A DNA stretch of 6,219 nucleotides, taken from contig JAITQJ010000084.1 of NCBI GenBank assembly GCA_031288955.1, positions 1-6,219 of the forward strand, in the 5' to 3' direction. This DNA comes from Planctomycetaceae bacterium. GTDB lineage: Bacteria; Planctomycetota; Planctomycetia; Pirellulales; Thermoguttaceae. The translations under genes and the position numbers were made by a program. This document shows, piece by piece, positions 4,274-6,219 of this stretch. Below the pieces are notes generated by a model. It was not told where the DNA came from. It was given only the letters and a program-made list of their open reading frames with translations, and ran no database searches. Each line of letters opens with the position of its first letter. Position 1 is the stretch's first letter.

Positions 4274-6219
4274 ATGTCCTGTCCGAATTGCAAAACAAAA
4301 CCGAAAAGTGGGACCCCGTTATCGCTGTCCGGTTACGGCGAGAAACTTGAGCCGTACCTCATCGCTTTATCAGGTCTGTCGCTTGCTGCGTCCTTTTTGC
4401 ATCTTTTGCCTTCAGAATCGGCTTGGATTGCTATCATTGTCTCCGGTACGCCGATTTTCCGGCACGCTGCTCAATCGCTCGCCAACGGCAAATTGTCCGT
4501 TGATGTGTTAATAGCGACCGGCATTATCGCTTCTATCGCCGCTAACTTTGCTTTACAGAACGGACATCATTCGCACGGCTATCTGTTTGCTGCCGGTGAA
4601 ATCGCTTTTATTATGGCAATCGGACATTATCTCGAAGAACGTACCGTTGCCAAAGCCCGAAGCGGCATAGAGAGTCTCATCACATTGACTCCGCAGACAG
4701 CACGGCGTATTCAGTCTGAACACGAAGACATCATACCGGCTTCGGAAGTTTGCAGCGGCGATGTGCTTCGGGTCTTGCCCGGTGAAACCGTTCCGGTGGA
4801 CGGCGAAATCCTGACGGGAACAACTTCGCTTGACCAATCGGTGTTGACCGGTGAATCGATGCCGGTTGATAAAACGGCAGGGGAAACGGTCTTCGGCGGC
4901 ACCGTCAACCGCTTCGGTTCTTTTACGATGCGGGCAACACACGTCGGTGAAGATTCCTCGTTTGCAAGAATGATTCGTTTGATAAAGGAAGCCGAAGAAC
5001 GGAAATCGCCGATGGAGCGTCTTGCTGACCGCTGGGCTTCCGCCTTGATTCCCGCCGCCTTATTCACCGCCGCTGCTGTTGCGGCGATAAGTTATTATGT
5101 GTTCGCAGCAAGCGGCGAAGAGGCATTAAAAAGAGGCATAACGATATTGGTTGTGTTCTGTCCGTGTTCGCTGGTTCTGGCAACACCCACGGCGGTTATC
5201 GCTGCCATCGGTAATGCTTCACGCCGGGGAATCTTGATACGCAGCGGCGAAGTGCTGGAACAACTCGGCAAAATCAATACCGTATGTTTTGATAAAACGG
5301 GAACGCTGACTTACGGCAAACCGCAGTTAAGCGGAATACATTGTCTCGGCGGTAACGCATTGCCGGAAGTGCTTTCGCTGGCGGCTTCGGCGGAAAAACA
5401 ATCGGAACATCCGCTGGCAGCGTGTATCGTTGAAGCGGCGATGGAGCAGTCGCTGCCGATTTTGCAGGCAGATGACTTTGAATTGATACCGGGACAGGGC
5501 ATTTCTGTTACAATCAATAACCGGCGTATTCTTGCAGGCAATAACCGGCTTCTTGAGCGTTTTAATGTAATGCCTGATACGGAGGCAATGCAGATTGCGG
5601 AGACGAGTTTTATGCGGGGCGAGACGGTTATTTTTGTTGCCGAGGGCGGTGAACGGGCGCGGGTATTAGGAATTTTCACGCTGGCGGACAGTGTTCGGGA
5701 AACGGCGAAAGAAGTTGTGCGGCGTTTACATCAGTCGGGTGTTGAAACGGTATTGTTGACCGGCGATAACGAACGGGCGGCAGAGCATATCGGAATGTTA
5801 ACGGGGGTAAAGCGGATTGAAGCGAATCTTCTGCCTGCGGATAAAACGGAACGGATAAAGTTGTTACAACAATCGGCGAAACGGACGGCGATGGTCGGAG
5901 ACGGATTGAATGATGCGGCGGCGATGAAAACGGCGGATGCGGGAATTGCGATGGGAAGAATCGGCAGCGATTTAACAATTAACGCAGCGGATGCGGTGTT
6001 AGTTCGGGACAATATCGAACAGTTGCCGTTCTTGTTACAATTATCGGCGAAGACGCATCGAGTGATAATCGGCAACATTATATTATCGATGTCGATTAAC
6101 ATATTAGCGGTATGTTTTGCGGCATCGGGTTTGTTGGGACCGGTTCTGGGAGCCTTAATACACAATGCCGGCTCGTGCAGCGTCGTCCTTAACGCTTCAC
6201 GGTTAATATACGTGAAGGA
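4274..6219 (+). CDS. P1B-type heavy-metal transporting ATPase, 3' end beyond window
   Basis: This inner-membrane pump uses ATP to export a transition-metal ion. The 648 visible residues run to the window edge and already include the last membrane segment, so probably only a short tail is missing. Landmarks are TGES of the actuator domain (192-195), the intramembrane metal site CPC (296-298), phosphorylated Asp340 in DKTGTLT, SEHP of the nucleotide domain (His379-Pro380), TGDN (496-499) and GDGLNDA (542-548). All catalytic motifs are intact. There is no N-terminal HMA domain; only a CPNC pair (residues 3-6) could bind metal before the first membrane helix (about 28-45). A His-rich loop, HHSH (98-101), lies between helices. 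The last helices carry N601...SMSIN (605-609) and HNAGSCSVVLN (630-640), which match neither the classical Cu(I) signature (TM7 YN, TM8 MxxSS) nor the Zn/Cd signature (TM7 Lys, TM8 DxG). Metal specificity is therefore open. The ATG at 4274 lacks a Shine-Dalgarno. Alanine codon use drifts strongly along the gene. Confidence 0.93.
   Translation, partial: MSCPNCKTKPKSGTPLSLSGYGEKLEPYLIALSGLSLAASFLHLLPSESAWIAIIVSGTPIFRHAAQSLANGKLSVDVLIATGIIASIAANFALQNGHHSHGYLFAAGEIAFIMAIGHYLEERTVAKARSGIESLITLTPQTARRIQSEHEDIIPASEVCSGDVLRVLPGETVPVDGEILTGTTSLDQSVLTGESMPVDKTAGETVFGGTVNRFGSFTMRATHVGEDSSFARMIRLIKEAEERKSPMERLADRWASALIPAALFTAAAVAAISYYVFAASGEEALKRGITILVVFCPCSLVLATPTAVIAAIGNASRRGILIRSGEVLEQLGKINTVCFDKTGTLTYGKPQLSGIHCLGGNALPEVLSLAASAEKQSEHPLAACIVEAAMEQSLPILQADDFELIPGQGISVTINNRRILAGNNRLLERFNVMPDTEAMQIAETSFMRGETVIFVAEGGERARVLGIFTLADSVRETAKEVVRRLHQSGVETVLLTGDNERAAEHIGMLTGVKRIEANLLPADKTERIKLLQQSAKRTAMVGDGLNDAAAMKTADAGIAMGRIGSDLTINAADAVLVRDNIEQLPFLLQLSAKTHRVIIGNIILSMSINILAVCFAASGLLGPVLGALIHNAGSCSVVLNASRLIYVK

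Noticed and set aside
4283..4330. N-terminal heavy-metal-binding (HMA) domain on the ATPase
   Set aside because: Only about 25 residues precede the first membrane helix and there is no GMTCxxC motif, only a lone CPNC. The upstream DNA is promoter, not a missed coding extension.
4308..4511. Short plus-strand frame overlapping the ATPase 5' end
   Set aside because: It is out of frame with the ATPase, whose membrane helices start in this region; there are no features of its own.
5731..6165. Minus-strand reading frame of 144 codons opposite the ATPase 3' part
   Set aside because: It lies entirely antisense to conserved ATPase motifs (TGDN, GDGLNDA) and is a by-product of the GCG/CGG-rich codon use there.

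Overview
The window holds four protein-coding genes: two on the minus strand on the left, and two on the plus strand on the right. They diverge from a 254-base promoter region at 2844-3097. From left to right they are a secreted protein of unknown function (78-1283, minus), the FAD enzyme protoporphyrinogen/coproporphyrinogen oxidase (1404-2843, minus), phosphoserine aminotransferase SerC (3098-4216, plus), and a P1B-type heavy-metal ATPase (4274 to beyond the right edge, plus). I see no RNA gene, insertion sequence, integrase, CRISPR array or phage gene.

The organism looks like a bacterium of the Planctomycetes (Pirellula-like), though this is an inference. The haem enzyme has an 'SADNFIT..PW..(N/D)LC..LGL' N-terminal block that I associate with planctomycetal HemG/HemY proteins. 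The secreted protein resembles, from memory, an unnamed protein family common in that phylum. All four genes also lack a Shine-Dalgarno sequence, which fits that group but is not specific to it. Base composition is near half G+C by eye.

Layout. 1-77: a short hairpin downstream of the secreted-protein gene. 78-1283: the secreted protein. 1284-1403: a hairpin terminator for the haem gene, two extra copies of the terminator arm, and a TATAAT promoter for the secreted-protein gene. 1404-2843: the haem enzyme. 2844-3097: divergent sigma70-like promoters for the haem gene and serC, plus small palindromes. 3098-4216: serC. 4217-4273: a compact promoter that starts right after the serC stop codon. 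4274-6219: the metal ATPase, cut by the window edge a few residues before its likely end.

The genes do not form an obvious pathway. They cover haem synthesis, serine/vitamin B6 synthesis and metal efflux, and each has its own plausible promoter, so this reads as ordinary chromosomal housekeeping DNA and not a dedicated system. The points most worth following are the uncharacterised secreted protein with a possible secretin-like C-terminus, the unusual metal-site signature of the ATPase and its internal codon-use drift, and the terminator with a triplicated arm at 1341-1391.
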